From: Ascochyta rabiei
Lineage: Eukaryota > Ascomycota > Dothideomycetes > Pleosporales > Didymellaceae
Assembly (NCBI RefSeq): GCF_004011695.2
Contig: NC_082417.1
Span: 1,472,792-1,536,791 of the forward strand
Reading direction: 5' to 3'
DNA: 64,000 bases
Positions 24,876-36,194 of the stretch are shown one piece after another. The number at the start of each line of letters is the position of its first letter. Position 1 is the first letter of the stretch. The position numbers were made by a program, and so were the translations under genes. Below the pieces are notes generated by a model, which made no database searches, was not told the origin of the DNA, and saw nothing but the letters and a program-made list of their open reading frames with translations.

Positions 24876-27279
24876 TCTATATAACTAAATATTTAGGCTA
24901 ATTCTATACTAGAAGCTCCTCTAGGCCTAGGCCTTAAACTAATAAGCTGTTGCTGTTTATAATAACATTAACTTTACTAATTGTAAGCGCTATAAGCAGG
25001 TTAGCTATACTGCAGAGTTTTATTCCTTTACTAACACTGCGTGGGTTGTGTGCAACTAACTACCAGTAAGTAGCCTAACCTAGGATATGCACAACTAGTC
25101 TATACTACTAGAGTTTAAAAACATTATTGCCAGCCTAGGTCTCTCTACTAGTAACAGCTTTGCTTATAATGTCTTAACGTTCTTTCTCTTTTAGGCTGTC
25201 CAGTGCCTACATAGTCCTGCTATTCTTAAGGTGTTAAAGGACTACAAGGACATGCTACTATCCTTTCTACTGCAGAGTCTACTACCGCTGTTAAAGACTT
25301 AGTTCTGGTAGTTTGCTGGTATTATAGTAAACAAAGGGAATATTAAAGGTACATACTAGGTCTACAATAGCATCTTCCTTAAACAGCTAGGGCTGACTAA
25401 AGACAACAATATTATACTAGGAAGTAATTTTACAAACTAGCTGTTCCTTACATACAGCAACTAGCTTACAGCGTATTACATCTAAAGCGTACAAAACAAA
25501 CAACAGCATACTTAGCAGGATTATAACTATTATAAGTAGATCCTTAGGGTCCCTGCATGGTTCTATATCTAGATAAATCTGCTGTACACTATTATACGCA
25601 CTTAAAGTATAGTAGCAGCAGGGGAGTTAAACATTTACATAGTGTATAGCAATACTTTATAATAGAACAGGTTATAGAATAGTAAAGAGAACGTAAAGTA
25701 CTATCTTATAGAGCCTATTATTGTATAGGGATTTACTACCTATATAACTGCGTTGTTCTACAGTGCTATACAACAAGCTAGGCGCCTTAACATTAATATT
25801 AACATCTACAGCCAGAAGGAGGACCTCTATACTGCCATCTAGAAGCTTACAGCCACCTAGTTCCTAGAGTTAGTTAAGGACGTCTGGAACACTGTATTTA
25901 CTGGATTAACTTAGGTAAAAAATACTGCTAATGTTAACTTTGTTACTATGTGTTAGTTCCTGTAAGAGACTAAGTTGTTCTTAACAGTGTAGCGTGTAGT
26001 AAAGTATAGCAATATTAGCATCCTTTAACATGTAGTTAACCTGCTTATAATTACATTCTTTAGGGCTAGCTAGAGCAACTACAGGCGTAAGATGCTGTAC
26101 TATTAGTAGCTGCTCTTACCTGCTAATACAGACGTGCTTTAGCACATAATCCTTACATCTAGCTTAGTTAATTAGCGTGGCTTTAGTAACTCTTTTAAGC
26201 CTATTAACTTGTTACTTAAGCACCTTAACTGTGCTTGCAAGATTAACCTACAGAACAACAAGAACTCTACTTATAATATTAAGGTGGTGTGTAAGCAGAC
26301 TGCCCTTTGTAATACCTACGTTTAGTTAGTGCGTAATTACGTTAAGGGACAGTTTAGTAAGCAAGCGTCTAGGGCCTACACCTCCCTATCTGTAGTTAAA
26401 GATATGTTCCTGTTAGCATAGACGTTATACTCTCGCAGATAGTCTACTAAACAGAGTAGTAATTAACTCTCTAGGTTACCTATGTATGCGTCTCTAGATA
26501 TCTATGCTAAGGGTATGCATAAACTAGAAGCGTAAGTAGATTAGTTTAACGCTAAGCACGTCTGTTAATCTGCTATTAGAGTTGTACCTGTTGTTAATAA
26601 TACTAAGGACACTAGCTTTATTAATATTAATAACATTAACCTATAGGAGTACGCTATAGTTGTACATAAGGGTTATAATTAGCACAATAACCCTACTATT
26701 TAGGTTAAGTCTTAGGAGATAGACATGATTAATTTCACGTAGAAGTTAGCGTCTCTCTTGCTTAGCAGACTAGAGTAAGTCCTCCTTGCTGCTAATAGCA
26801 GACTTAGTGCCTAGCAAGCACAACGGCTTCTAGAGGACTTTAGACAGGACCTAGGTTAGCCTATTAAGCATAATAGGGTCTAGAGGACTTTAGACAGGAC
26901 TTAGGTTACTCTTAACTATATCTAGTTTGTCTGTGCTTATAATCCTCTAACAGACACTAGTTATACGCCTATAGGCCCTAAGGACAGTAACATGTATAAG
27001 GTTAGATGTGCAGAATAGGCTAATAAGGTTAGTTTATACTGTGCGCAGGTGCAGGTTATAGTGTTAACAGAGGAGCAGGACAGGTCTTATAGGCTAGGAT
27101 TACAGGCACAAGTTAGATCTAGAAGCAATGTTTAAGCAGGATAAGGATAGCTGCTGCTAGAGTTTGTAAGAGTTACTAGCGCAAGCGTTAGTTAGCTGCT
27201 AGAGTTTAAGATCTGCGCTAGTACCTCCTACAGACTCTAGCAACTAACTAACGCTTACAGCGTAGTAGGACGCCCTACC
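24876..27279 (+). pseudogene. DUF6589-like gene relic, 3' part
   Basis: This continues the gene interrupted at 19682. The frame (with TAG/TAA as former Gln/Trp) carries a block near 25340-25480 that resembles the family pattern 'G.i.GTY.v...iFl.QLgL...lyltYGDQlT...Ir.vQ'. Here the GDQLT-like motif reads SNQLT, with Asp changed to Asn as expected from RIP. A following segment, YKQILRVPAWFYIQINLLY, matches the usual 'W...vpalFH...N.ly' stretch. The C-terminal end is uncertain because the next frame may be continuous with it. Assignment is by motif pattern only. Confidence 0.5.
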
Positions 27280-28650
27280 TTAGCTAAATCTTCCTGTCCC
27301 TGCCTATACTAAACTGCTATTATTACCTAAAGCTGTCTAATGTCTTAATAACATGCTTTCCTACATACTACAATCTCACCCTTACTAGGGCTTTAACTAT
27401 TTAGAGCTCCTATTGCTACCTTAACAATACAAGCACAGCTAGAAAATAGGAGTTAAGAAGGCCGCAACTAGGAAGTCTAAGACTAAGGTTACTAGATACA
27501 ATTGTTGCCTAATAGTAGGTTCTTGTCTAAAGCGTCTATCTCTTTATACTAACCTAACCTAGAGAATTAAAACCTAGTCTACAGCTACACAGCCTAATAA
27601 GCCCTTCTTGTCTACTGTCTGCGTATTACCTCTGCTCCTCTATATACCTTAACTGCTAACGCACCCTACCCTCTAACATTACAGACAAGAAGTAGTATAC
27701 AACACTTTATAGAAACTAGGCACAAGTTATTATAGGAGACTGGTTTAATTATTAGACTCTACCCCTCTAAACATAATAGACAATTTCTAGCAACGCTGTA
27801 AGTGTCCTGCTTGCTAGTAAGCCTACTTACTATAGAAGTTTTATACTAACTACACACCTAAAGTATATTTAGTCTTAGTATTGTCTTCCTAGGCCTAGCC
27901 TTCTAAGACACCTAGCTTGCTTTCCTATATAGTACTCGCAACTAACTAGAACCTAGTTAAACTAAACCTAATAAAGATGTTAACCTTAACCGCTATATAC
28001 TTAGACTAACTACAGTGCTTTTCCCCTAGAACTAGAGGGAGGCAGACCCTTAGGGCTACTGCTGTTTCCACGTAGTAACAGTTTACAGCTACTACCTAAA
28101 CCTTACAGCGTTTAGGGTCCTGTCTTCTTCTTCTGCAGGCAGAGACTGTAACTGCAGCTCTAGAGACAGCACTAATTGCAGGTCAGCTAGGCGTTAGGCA
28201 AACTACTACTACCTTGCAGCAATATGCACACTGCGTAGCCCTTAGTCTAACAGTACTTACACCTGTTGTCGCTAGTCTAGCACAGCCTAAGATCTGTCTC
28301 TGCTAGCACACTAGCTATTATAAACAACTGCTAGCGCGCTAAGCTTAACGCTTCTCCTGCCCTATTACAGGTTAGGAAAACTACTAGATTGTAGTATTAA
28401 CTAGGGCTTAGCAGTACCTAATTAACAGGTACCGCCTTACCCTAGTAACCTCCCTAGAGTGCTACTACTAAAGGGGCGCGGTTGTGCCAGGCATAATAAG
28501 CAGGTCTAGCTAGAGGTTCTAGTAAAGGAGCCTGCCTGCTAGTACCTATAGAAGAAGATCCTAAGGTGCTATATATATGTCAGCATTGTTTATATATAAG
28601 ACTAGAAGGCTAGTTACCCCTAGGTAAGCGCGCCAGAAGCTGCTGGGGGG
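27280..28650 (+). pseudogene. Unidentified relic with CPAC cluster (W)
   Basis: A plus-strand reading with Gln/Trp-to-stop changes runs from about 27280 into the triplet-repeat tract. It includes a CKCPAC-like cysteine cluster near 27800 and a basic C-terminal part (GISRSSQRFQQRSLP, with QGAIYVSALFIYKTRR just after) near 28490-28600. It could be the C-terminal half of the DUF6589-like gene or a separate gene. I do not recognise the family. Confidence 0.35.
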
Positions 28651-28675
28651 TTGTTTGTGGGACCCCCACCCAAAT

Positions 28676-28945
28676 CTATCTCCTCCTCCTCCTCCTCCTC
28701 CTCCTCCTCCTCCCCTCCTCCCCCCACAAACCCGCTGAAGTTGTCGTCGTCGTCGTTGTTGTTGGCGGCAGCGGCGGCTGCTGCTGCTGCTTGCTGCTGC
28801 TGCTGCTGCTGTTGTTGTTGTTGCTGCTGCTGGTGCAGCAAGGCGGCGGCGGCAGCCTGCTGCTGTTGCTGCTGTTACTGCTGCTGCTGCTGCTGTTGCT
28901 ATTACTGCTGCTGCTAGCAGTAGCAGCAGGCAGCGCGCTATTCAC
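28676..28945. repeat. Triplet-repeat tract (TCC, GTC, CTG/CAG)
   Basis: Eleven TCC triplets or so are followed by GTC/GTT runs and long CTG/TTG runs. Every frame therefore encodes a homopolymer (Ser, Pro, Cys, Gln or Ala). Pure CTG runs survive although RIP has eroded the flanks, which suggests later expansion. It could encode a Gln/Ala-rich tail in an older gene, but no frame connects convincingly to either neighbour. Confidence 0.8.
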
Positions 28946-29949
28946 ATTGTTAGAACGTGTTTAAGACTACAACTACAACAAAATATAAGATTACGCAGGC
29001 ACAGCAGATAATAGCCTTAGGGTTAGGGCTAACCCCCCCTAGGTTGCTAATAAAGGCGTTAACGAAGTGGCAGTTCTGCATATTTAAAAAAAAATTTAAA
29101 TAGGCAGAGTTATGTAAGTGTTAGCTATAGCTATCTATAAACTATAGACTTTTGCTATACAGCTATGCTAAGCAGTAAAATTAAATACTAGCTACCTAAC
29201 ATACTTAACTACAACATTTACTAAAGAGAAACAGGGTCCTATAGACTCTAGCAGGCACTTCTATTAGCTAAAACAAATCTCGTAAACTCTAGCTATCTCC
29301 CTAATTAGCTTAATTTGCAGTATAGCACACGCATAACCTAAACGCAAACTCTATAGTAAAGGCTAGTCCTTTATACAGCAGCTAAACTCTAGTAGGGTCT
29401 AGTCCTTTGTACGGCAGCTAAACTCTAGCAGGGTTTAGCAGCAGACCTGTTAGGCTAGTCCTCTACACAACAGCTAAACTCTAGCAGAGTCTAGCAGTAG
29501 ACCTGTTAGGCTAGTCCTCTACACAACAGCTAAACTCTAGCAGAGTCTAGCAGCAGACCTGTTAGGCCAGTTCTCTACACAACAACTAAACTCTAGTAGG
29601 GTCTAGTCCTTTATACGGCAGCTAGACTCTACCTGTTATCTACAGTTCTACTTAAATACATCTATCCCTTTCTTAGTTAAAGTCTGCTTATACCTACTGC
29701 AAGACACTAGTGTAAAGCTTAGGAAAGGCTTGTTGCGTCTAGGTGTAGCCTTTTTAACCCTAGGCGTGCCTAGTGTTAAAGGTACAATAATAGACAGTGT
29801 TAAACCCTTATAAGGCTTATTTCTAGAACCCTTACTTAAGGGCGCTTGTATAGGAGTTAAAGCTACACTATTACTAGTGTTAGTTTTCCTGTTCTAACGC
29901 GTACATATTAACAGTGTTATAAGTCTACTTAAGCGTTAGAACACTGCTA
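28946..29949. repeat. Intergenic, with ~56-bp tandem repeats at 29360-29630
   Basis: Between the triplet tract and the helicase relic I see no gene. From about 29360 to 29630 a unit containing AAACTCTAGCAG, CAGACCTGTTAGG and CTAGTCCTCTACACAA repeats about five times, with transition differences among copies. The rest is AT-rich and featureless. Confidence 0.6.
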
Positions 29950-32380
29950 GACTTAATGCTACTAGCGTACTTGCACTAGGTAATACTAGCTAGATAAACT
30001 ACGCTGTTGTACTGGCATTAAGACAAGCTGCAAGTTGCACTAATTAAGAGTTAAGACTCCTATCTAGAGTGGCCTGTAACTGTGTAGCAGTAGAGACCTA
30101 TTACTGCACTATCTAGTTATGCTGTTTCCTCTTCTTAGCCTTAGCTTCTCTCTTAGCCTTATTCCTCTAGTAAGCATTTACTGTAAGCATAGGGAGCTTA
30201 CCTACTAGCTACTGTGCCTTGTTATTAAAACGTGTTTACTGCTTTAGATAGTTAAAGTTCTTAGCTAACTGCTCTACTGTGTATAAGTATGTCTTGCCCT
30301 TCTTCCTAATGCTCTTAGCAAAGGCGCAAACAAACTAGAGGCGCAAAGAGCTGCGTATAAAACCACTAGGTACTATAAGATAACCTAAATTAACAAACCC
30401 TAACTTAAGAGTAGCCCTTATTGTTAATAAGGTGTTTAGCTCCTTAAGTACAGCAGCAGCAAGAGAGCCAGCCTGCAGCAGCTTAATAGGCTTTAGCTAG
30501 TCTAGCAGCTTAACTAAGTCTACGTATAAGCTAGCGTTATAGGCAGAGCAACACTGTCCTAGCAGAACAATCTGCTGTTGCTCTAGTAGCAGGTTGTACT
30601 TGCCTAGGTCCTTAAGAAACCTACAACAATAACATCTACTATTTACTATCTTTAGCTAGGACAGGATATTATTGCGCCACTTCTTCTTACCCTTAGTCTA
30701 GAATTAAAGTCTCTTAGGTCTGTTATAACTATTAACTACGTTAGTTAGATTAGGTTCCTCCTACAGCTTGTCTACGTTAGCAGTGTTACCTAGTGTTGCA
30801 TACTGTAATAGCTGGCTTAGCTAAAAGCTACCTACTAAGGCGTGTAAAGTAGACACCTAAGCGCGCTTCCTTAACAACTGTTGTAAGGACGCTAGAGTAG
30901 ACAACTGTGCTCCTCCCTCTACTACTAGGGGCTAGGTCTTGCCCTCTAAGTTAAAGAGCTAATATAGTAGCATAATAATAGCCTTACTAGATAGACTATC
31001 TCTATACGCACTACAACTAAGGCGTTACTAAAGATTACATAAGCTCTTGCTAATTAGTATACTGCAAGTTACAACCCTTATAACATCTTTAATATTAATA
31101 CCTATACCTAACAAAGTTATAGCAAAGACAATACATATATAAGAAGTAGGACGTTTAAACTTAGCATACGTCTAGTTGTAGTTAAATTTACTAGTGTTAG
31201 TATAGAACATATGCACTATATCTAGAACGTATAAGCCTTTATTAGAAGAGGTTTTAGTGTACTTCTTCTTAGGCAGCAGAGTCTTAGACAGGAACACTAG
31301 AGCTTCTATAACCTACAGCGCTGCTGCCTAGAGCTGCTGTTGTCTGTTAATAAAGACAATAGTCTTAGGGATCTTCTCTAGTGTTGCCTTGCTATTGCAC
31401 ACAGCCTTAGTTAACGGAAAGGCTAAGGTGTCCTATACTCTCTACTTTATACGCAGTATTAGCACTAGGTAAAGAGATATATTAGGCTAATTAATTAACG
31501 TTTGTATAACACACGTCTTATACACCCTTCTACTGCTAACAGCTCTAAAGCTAGCTATCTAGAGCACAATGCCTTTAGTAGCTGTATTAAGAGTAGTAGT
31601 GCATCTAAACTATATTACGTTGTTATAAAGAGCAGTACGGAACTTACTTAGCATTAGAAACTTTGGTTAGAAGGTTTCCTACTAGGAGACAAGGTGCACC
31701 TTATTAATAGCTACTAGTCTAATGCGCGCCTAGAACTCTATCTGCTTTAGTGCATCTTAAAACGCTGTACTAGATACCTATTCTGGCCTAAGAAGAACGT
31801 GTATAAACTCCCCCTTAGTAATCTAGTCTATAAGCTTCTTCTTAGCAGTGTAAGTCTTCTTGTTTAGCAACACTAGGTTAGCACCTAGTAGTCTCTTAAT
31901 ATTATCTGTCTGCTCTTTGCTAAGCTTGTTTAGTGGCACTAACTATAGTGTTATCTTCCCTATTAGCAGTGTAAATGTATAGAAGATAACACTCTTGCTA
32001 AATCTAGTACGTGTAATAAGTAGAACGTCTAATCTAGCAAATATAAGCATCTACAGTGTGCGAATTTGTTCTGGTTAGGGCGTAGCAGTGCAACCCCTAT
32101 AGCACAGGATAAGCGTAAGACAATATTTAATAACCCTAGTCTAGAAATTAATATTTTCTTCTAACTGCACAGCGTTAATGAGTTCTAGGAAGGTCTCTAT
32201 GTCCTAATAGCCAGCAATTCAATCTTTAGACAGTCTAGCCTCCCTATTAAAGAGAGTAAGGATTTATGTCTGCTCCTTTTCTGTCCTCTCCTAAAGCTCT
32301 CTTGTCTTCTGTCCTGCCCTAGAGGCCCTTACGCGCTTACTTTAACTATCTATTAAAGCCTTAGAGCTTCTATCCTTTCG
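29950..32380 (-). pseudogene. RecQ-like DEAD/DEAH helicase relic (Z)
   Basis: Read on the minus strand, a superfamily-2 helicase is clear. In order: a TPxPEQIRTL block just before motif I (about 32060); motif I degraded from the expected TGxGKS to TRFSKS (about 31990); a LVAINKVHLVSxxETF block in place of AIDEVH (about 31700); the C-terminal RecA-like domain with KTIVFI (about 31360), AITLLGIGINIKDV (near 31100) and a degraded QR.GR motif VI. A Cys cluster (CYCC, then CC) follows at about 30620-30540, and a Lys/Arg-rich tail ends near 30120. Gly-to-Arg/Ser and Asp-to-Asn changes are all C:G-to-T:A. It differs from telomere-linked copies A, C and D in lacking their N-terminal OrsD-like part, so it is probably a separate transposon-associated helicase. 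Gln/Trp-derived stops are frequent. Confidence 0.7.
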
Positions 32381-32890
32381 CCAGCCTAATAAGCTGCTAG
32401 AGTTTGCTAGACTTACTGCCTGCGCAGGCAGCTAGCAGATAACAGATAGCTGCTAGAGTTTACTAGACTTGCTACCTATACAGGCAGCCAGCAGATAACA
32501 GATAGCTGCTAGAGTTTGCTAGACTTACTACGTGCTTAGGCAGCTAGCAGATAGCTGCTAGAGTCTGTAAGACTTGCCGCCTTTACAAGCAGCTAGTAGA
32601 TAGCTGCTAGAGTCTGTAAGACTTACTACCTGCTTAGGTAGCCAGCAGATAGCTGCTAGAGTCTATAAGACTTACCGCCTTTACAAGCAGCTAGTAGATA
32701 GCTACTAGAGTCTGTAAGACTTACTGCCTTTATAAGTAGCTAGCAGATAGCTGCTAGAGTCTATAAGACTTGCTGCCTTTACAAGTAGCTAATAGATAGC
32801 TGCTAGAGTCTGTAAGGCTTACTGCCTTTATAAGCAGCTAGCAGCTAGTAGACAACCAATCTAGCTGCTAGAGTTTGTTAAGTCCTTCCT
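32381..32890. repeat. ~49-bp tandem repeats
   Basis: About nine to ten copies of a unit containing TAGCTGCTAGAGTCTGTAAG, then ACTTACTGCCTTTA, then CAAGCAGCTAGCAGA. The first copies are longer because of an extra TAACAGA. Variation is mainly C/T and G/A. The array lies just upstream of the minus-strand helicase relic and shares GCTAGAGTTTG with other sites in 18.3-33.4 kb. Confidence 0.8.
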
Positions 32891-33229
32891 GTATATTAGA
32901 TGCAGTGCGTAGTGGTATACAGCAGCAACGCTACACTAGACTAGTTATGCTAGATAGGGCGCTGCAAGAGTCTTAATAGGGTTGTAGACAATGCTAGTAA
33001 ACACTGTAAATACTTTTAGTAATAATAGGTAGTATAGTAGGTGTTTGCTAGTAGTAAACAGGATTAAAGTTTTAACGTAATGCCTTTAGCAGTGTAGTTG
33101 TTAACAAGAAACCTAGTAGAGTTAGACATAATAGGTATAAGAAGAATTAGAATTTCTTGCTCTAAATATTCACATTACTGTGAGATAATTAGACATAGTA
33201 GTGTTGTACAGTTAATAGCTAACAACAAT
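32891..33229. other. Gene-free spacer
   Basis: AT-rich sequence with scattered GTAGT and TAGT runs; no frame, repeat or motif is recognised. It lies between the 49-bp array and the promoter-like segment and may be the 5' leader of the helicase relic. Confidence 0.4.
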
Positions 33230-33470
33230 TGTAACTAAGGCCTAAAATCGCTTTACACTAAACTAGGAACCAAAATCTCTTAGACGCTCCGCTTAGGCTT
33301 TACGCTAACTTACGTCATTAATCTGTAATTAGCTGAAATTCGCACTAGTATGTAATTGGCTGCTAGAGTTTGCTAGAGTTTGCTAGAGCCTGCGAGGGTG
33401 CGCTAGGGTAAGCGGAGTGTTAGATTAATGAGATAAGGTCAGTGCGCACCGCCGTCAATCCTCATCGTCT
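33230..33470 (-). promoter_or_regulatory. Promoter-like segment shared with 18264-18520
   Basis: On the minus strand it carries, in order, TTATCTCATTAATC, repeated AACTCTAGCA, a CAGCCAAT box, AGCGTCTAAGAG and AAGCGATTTTAGG, paralleling the segment in front of the DUF6589-like gene. It lies upstream of the minus-strand RecQ-like relic, so the two genes probably once shared regulation. Confidence 0.55.
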
Positions 33471-33639
33471 ATGCTTAAACTTCAAACCCAAATAACTTAA
33501 TAACAAGTAAGGATTAACGGCGGAGTTTGGGGTTATTTAGGTGCAGTATTTCACGCTGATTCTAAAACTAGTCTTAGATAGCAAATCTGAGCTTAGGTTG
33601 TTGTAATGCAAGCCTCTACTTGTTTAGTGTTCCTAATAG

Positions 33640-33900
33640 TTTACTAGCGCACTGTCTGTGCGCACTGCTATTAATCCTTACTGTCTGTGCGTACCTCTGT
33701 TAATCCTTACTGTCTGTGCGCACTGCTGTTAATCCTTACTGTCTGTGCGTACTGCTGTTAATCCTTACTGTCTGTGTGCACTACTGTTAATCCTTACTGT
33801 CTATGCGCACTGCTGTTAATCCTTACTGTCTGTACGCACTACTGTTAATCCTTACTATATATACGCACTGCTGTTAATCCTTACTATCTACGCGCACTTT
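33640..33900. repeat. 29-bp tandem repeats
   Basis: About nine copies of a 29-bp unit containing CTGTCTGTGCGCACTGCTG and TTAATCCTTA. Copies vary as GTGCGCAC, GTACGCAC, GTGCGTAC and ATACGCAC, an allelic series of RIP-type transitions on both strands. Confidence 0.88.
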
Positions 33901-33967
33901 TAAACCTTAATTCTTTAAACTATATTAGTGTGCTAAAATCCCAAACCTTACATCTTTAGTAGGCAGA

Positions 33968-34006
33968 GGGACTAATTCTAGGTTTTTAAAACTTAGAATT
34001 AGCCCC
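33968..34006. repeat. Palindromic element copy 1
   Basis: Arms GGGACTAATTCTAGG and CTTAGAATTAGCCCC form an almost complete hairpin around TTTTTAAAA. This is the most compact member of the recurring ~45-bp family. Confidence 0.75.
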
Positions 34007-34429
34007 TACCTCCTTATTACCTTATGCACCTATTATTCTTTACAGTAGGGTAGTAGCTGTCTGCCTAGGCTAAGCAAGTGCAGAAGAACTATAAGGGCTT
34101 AGCTTAAACCTACCTAAACTATACTAACTAAAAAGCTACAGCAATCTATTATGTAGATTAACTAGTGTTTTAACAGTATTAAAATCTAAAATAATAAATT
34201 ATATATTATAAAACTACTAATTAAAGTACTACTATATAAACAGGGTTCTTAATATACAATAATTAAGACAACATTACAGTAAAAAAATAGAATAAAAATA
34301 AAAGGCACAGTGTTCTTCTTAAGGACTAACCTTTAATATATTATTATTTTATTGCATTTTACATACTATAACCTAAATTATCTTTTACACCCTAGAGCGC
34401 AGAAAATTCTCCTTATGTTAAGAGATAGC

Positions 34430-34478
34430 GGGCTAATTCTATGTTTTTAGGATTAAGAACCTGGAATTAACCTGCCCC
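34430..34478. repeat. Palindromic element copy 2
   Basis: Arms GGGCTAATTCTATG and CCTGGAATTAACCTGCCCC, followed by a pyrimidine run. It belongs to the same family as copy 1. Confidence 0.75.
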
Positions 34479-34499
34479 TTCCCTCTCTTAACCTAATTA

Positions 34500-36190
34500 T
34501 TACTTAGAACATTATTAAATAAGACTCTTACTTGTAAATATTTATACTGTTTACCTTATTAACCATATATATCGTAAACCTGCTTATACTATTTTACCCT
34601 ATATTAATAGAATAACAGTATTACTTCTATACTACTCCCTATTATTAAGCACTTCCTACACATATCTATCTTAATCTTGCTAAGGTAACAGCGCGCTAAT
34701 CATGTTACACTCCTGCAGTTTGCTGTTACCTAGTTATTCTAGATTTAGTACTAGTAGCAGTTTACCATCTGTTACACAGGTAATATATAGCCTTTCTATA
34801 GCAGCAACTATACTATACACATTACTGTTACACTCTAAAATTATACTAATCTAATCTGTAAATCTAGTAATAGACAGTGTCTGCTTAACGTACGTGTTTA
34901 TAACAGCAGTTTTTAGCAGTAAAGTAAAGATGCCTAATCTAAACCTTTAGTATAATATAGACTACCTCTTTCTATAATCTAAACAGTATCTAAACTCCTT
35001 CTAATCTGCAGTATAACTCTGCTGTATAGCTAGAGACCTATTAGCGTTTGTGTATACTAACGTAAACAACTATTCTCTTATAACTATAGCTAATCTACAG
35101 CCTCTTCTACCTAAAGAGGCTGCACGTTTGCGTAACTAACCCTCTAAGGTTTTGTATTTAGTGTATATAGCAGACATAATCTATTAATGTTTTATATCCC
35201 CTATAATACCTACAGCATAAATCTTCTATGCAGCAAAAAACAGGCTCTTAAAACTACGCGCTTTAGCCACACTAAATCCCTATAAGGTAGCATCCTGGCT
35301 CTAAGTAAGTAGGAACTAGGTTTGTGATAGCAAATGCTTAGTGTTAACTGTTAAGTATCTACTCCTATCTTTAGAAAGACTAATCTGTAGCATTACCTTT
35401 AGTAAGGACTTCCTATTCCTATACTGTGCCCTCTACATCTTTATTATCACCTTCTACTCTTTTAAACAATCTAATGTTGTAATTATAGCAGCCTTTAAAA
35501 TTATACTAACAGCTATGTCTATACCTACACCTAGAATTTTTTCTATAAAAGCCTTGTACTATAACTGTTCCTTATTAAGTAGTTTCTAAACAGATTTTAC
35601 AGGACTTCTTTTCTAACGTTTAGCTAGCCTTTTATCCCCTAGGCTACTTTAAACGTTTTTATTCTCCTATCTCTTTTCTTAAATAACTGTTGCTGGTTGT
35701 GAGTGTAGCGTCCCCCCAACGCCCCCTTCTAACTCTTTAACCTCCTCTTTGAGAGCAGGTGTTACAGTTTAATAGACACTTGTTATAATCTACAGAAGAT
35801 CTTACTTATAAACATATTAATATATCTAATGTAATATAACCTTAGGAGATATAGCTATAAACGCCTGCTAGTGTTAATTAGATATTACAATAAAACTACA
35901 GAAAGGCAAAGTCTCTCCTGTCTAAACAGAGTCTTTATAAAAAAGTAAACATTGTCTTAGCTATTTATTAGCTGTTCTAGCAATAGTAGTAATGTAATAT
36001 TTGTTATAGCGTGCGTAGAAGCAAAGTGCAGACAAGGTTAAGACTTTTATTATTATGCGCAGAGTAAAGTTAACATTTCTCTAGAACAACGTTTTGCTAA
36101 TTAGCACTGCAACAAATAAACTGCACTAGTAGGCTTAAAACAATTACTAAGAGCAGCACTGTTAACTGTACTACAGACAACTATTATATC
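34500..36190. other. AT-rich stretch, possible minus-strand relic
   Basis: I cannot assign a gene here. On the minus strand, between about 35600 and 34700, sequence readable through TAG/TAA codons looks weakly protein-like. The 82-residue plus-strand frame at 35341-35589 is probably its shadow. 'CCCCCCAACGCCCCC' near 35713 is an isolated C-rich patch. Confidence 0.3.
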
Positions 36191-36194
36191 TACT

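Noticed and set aside
28620..28945. Poly-Gln, poly-Ala and poly-Cys open frames on both strands
   Set aside because: They only reflect triplet repeats being open in every frame; no connection to a neighbouring gene is supported.
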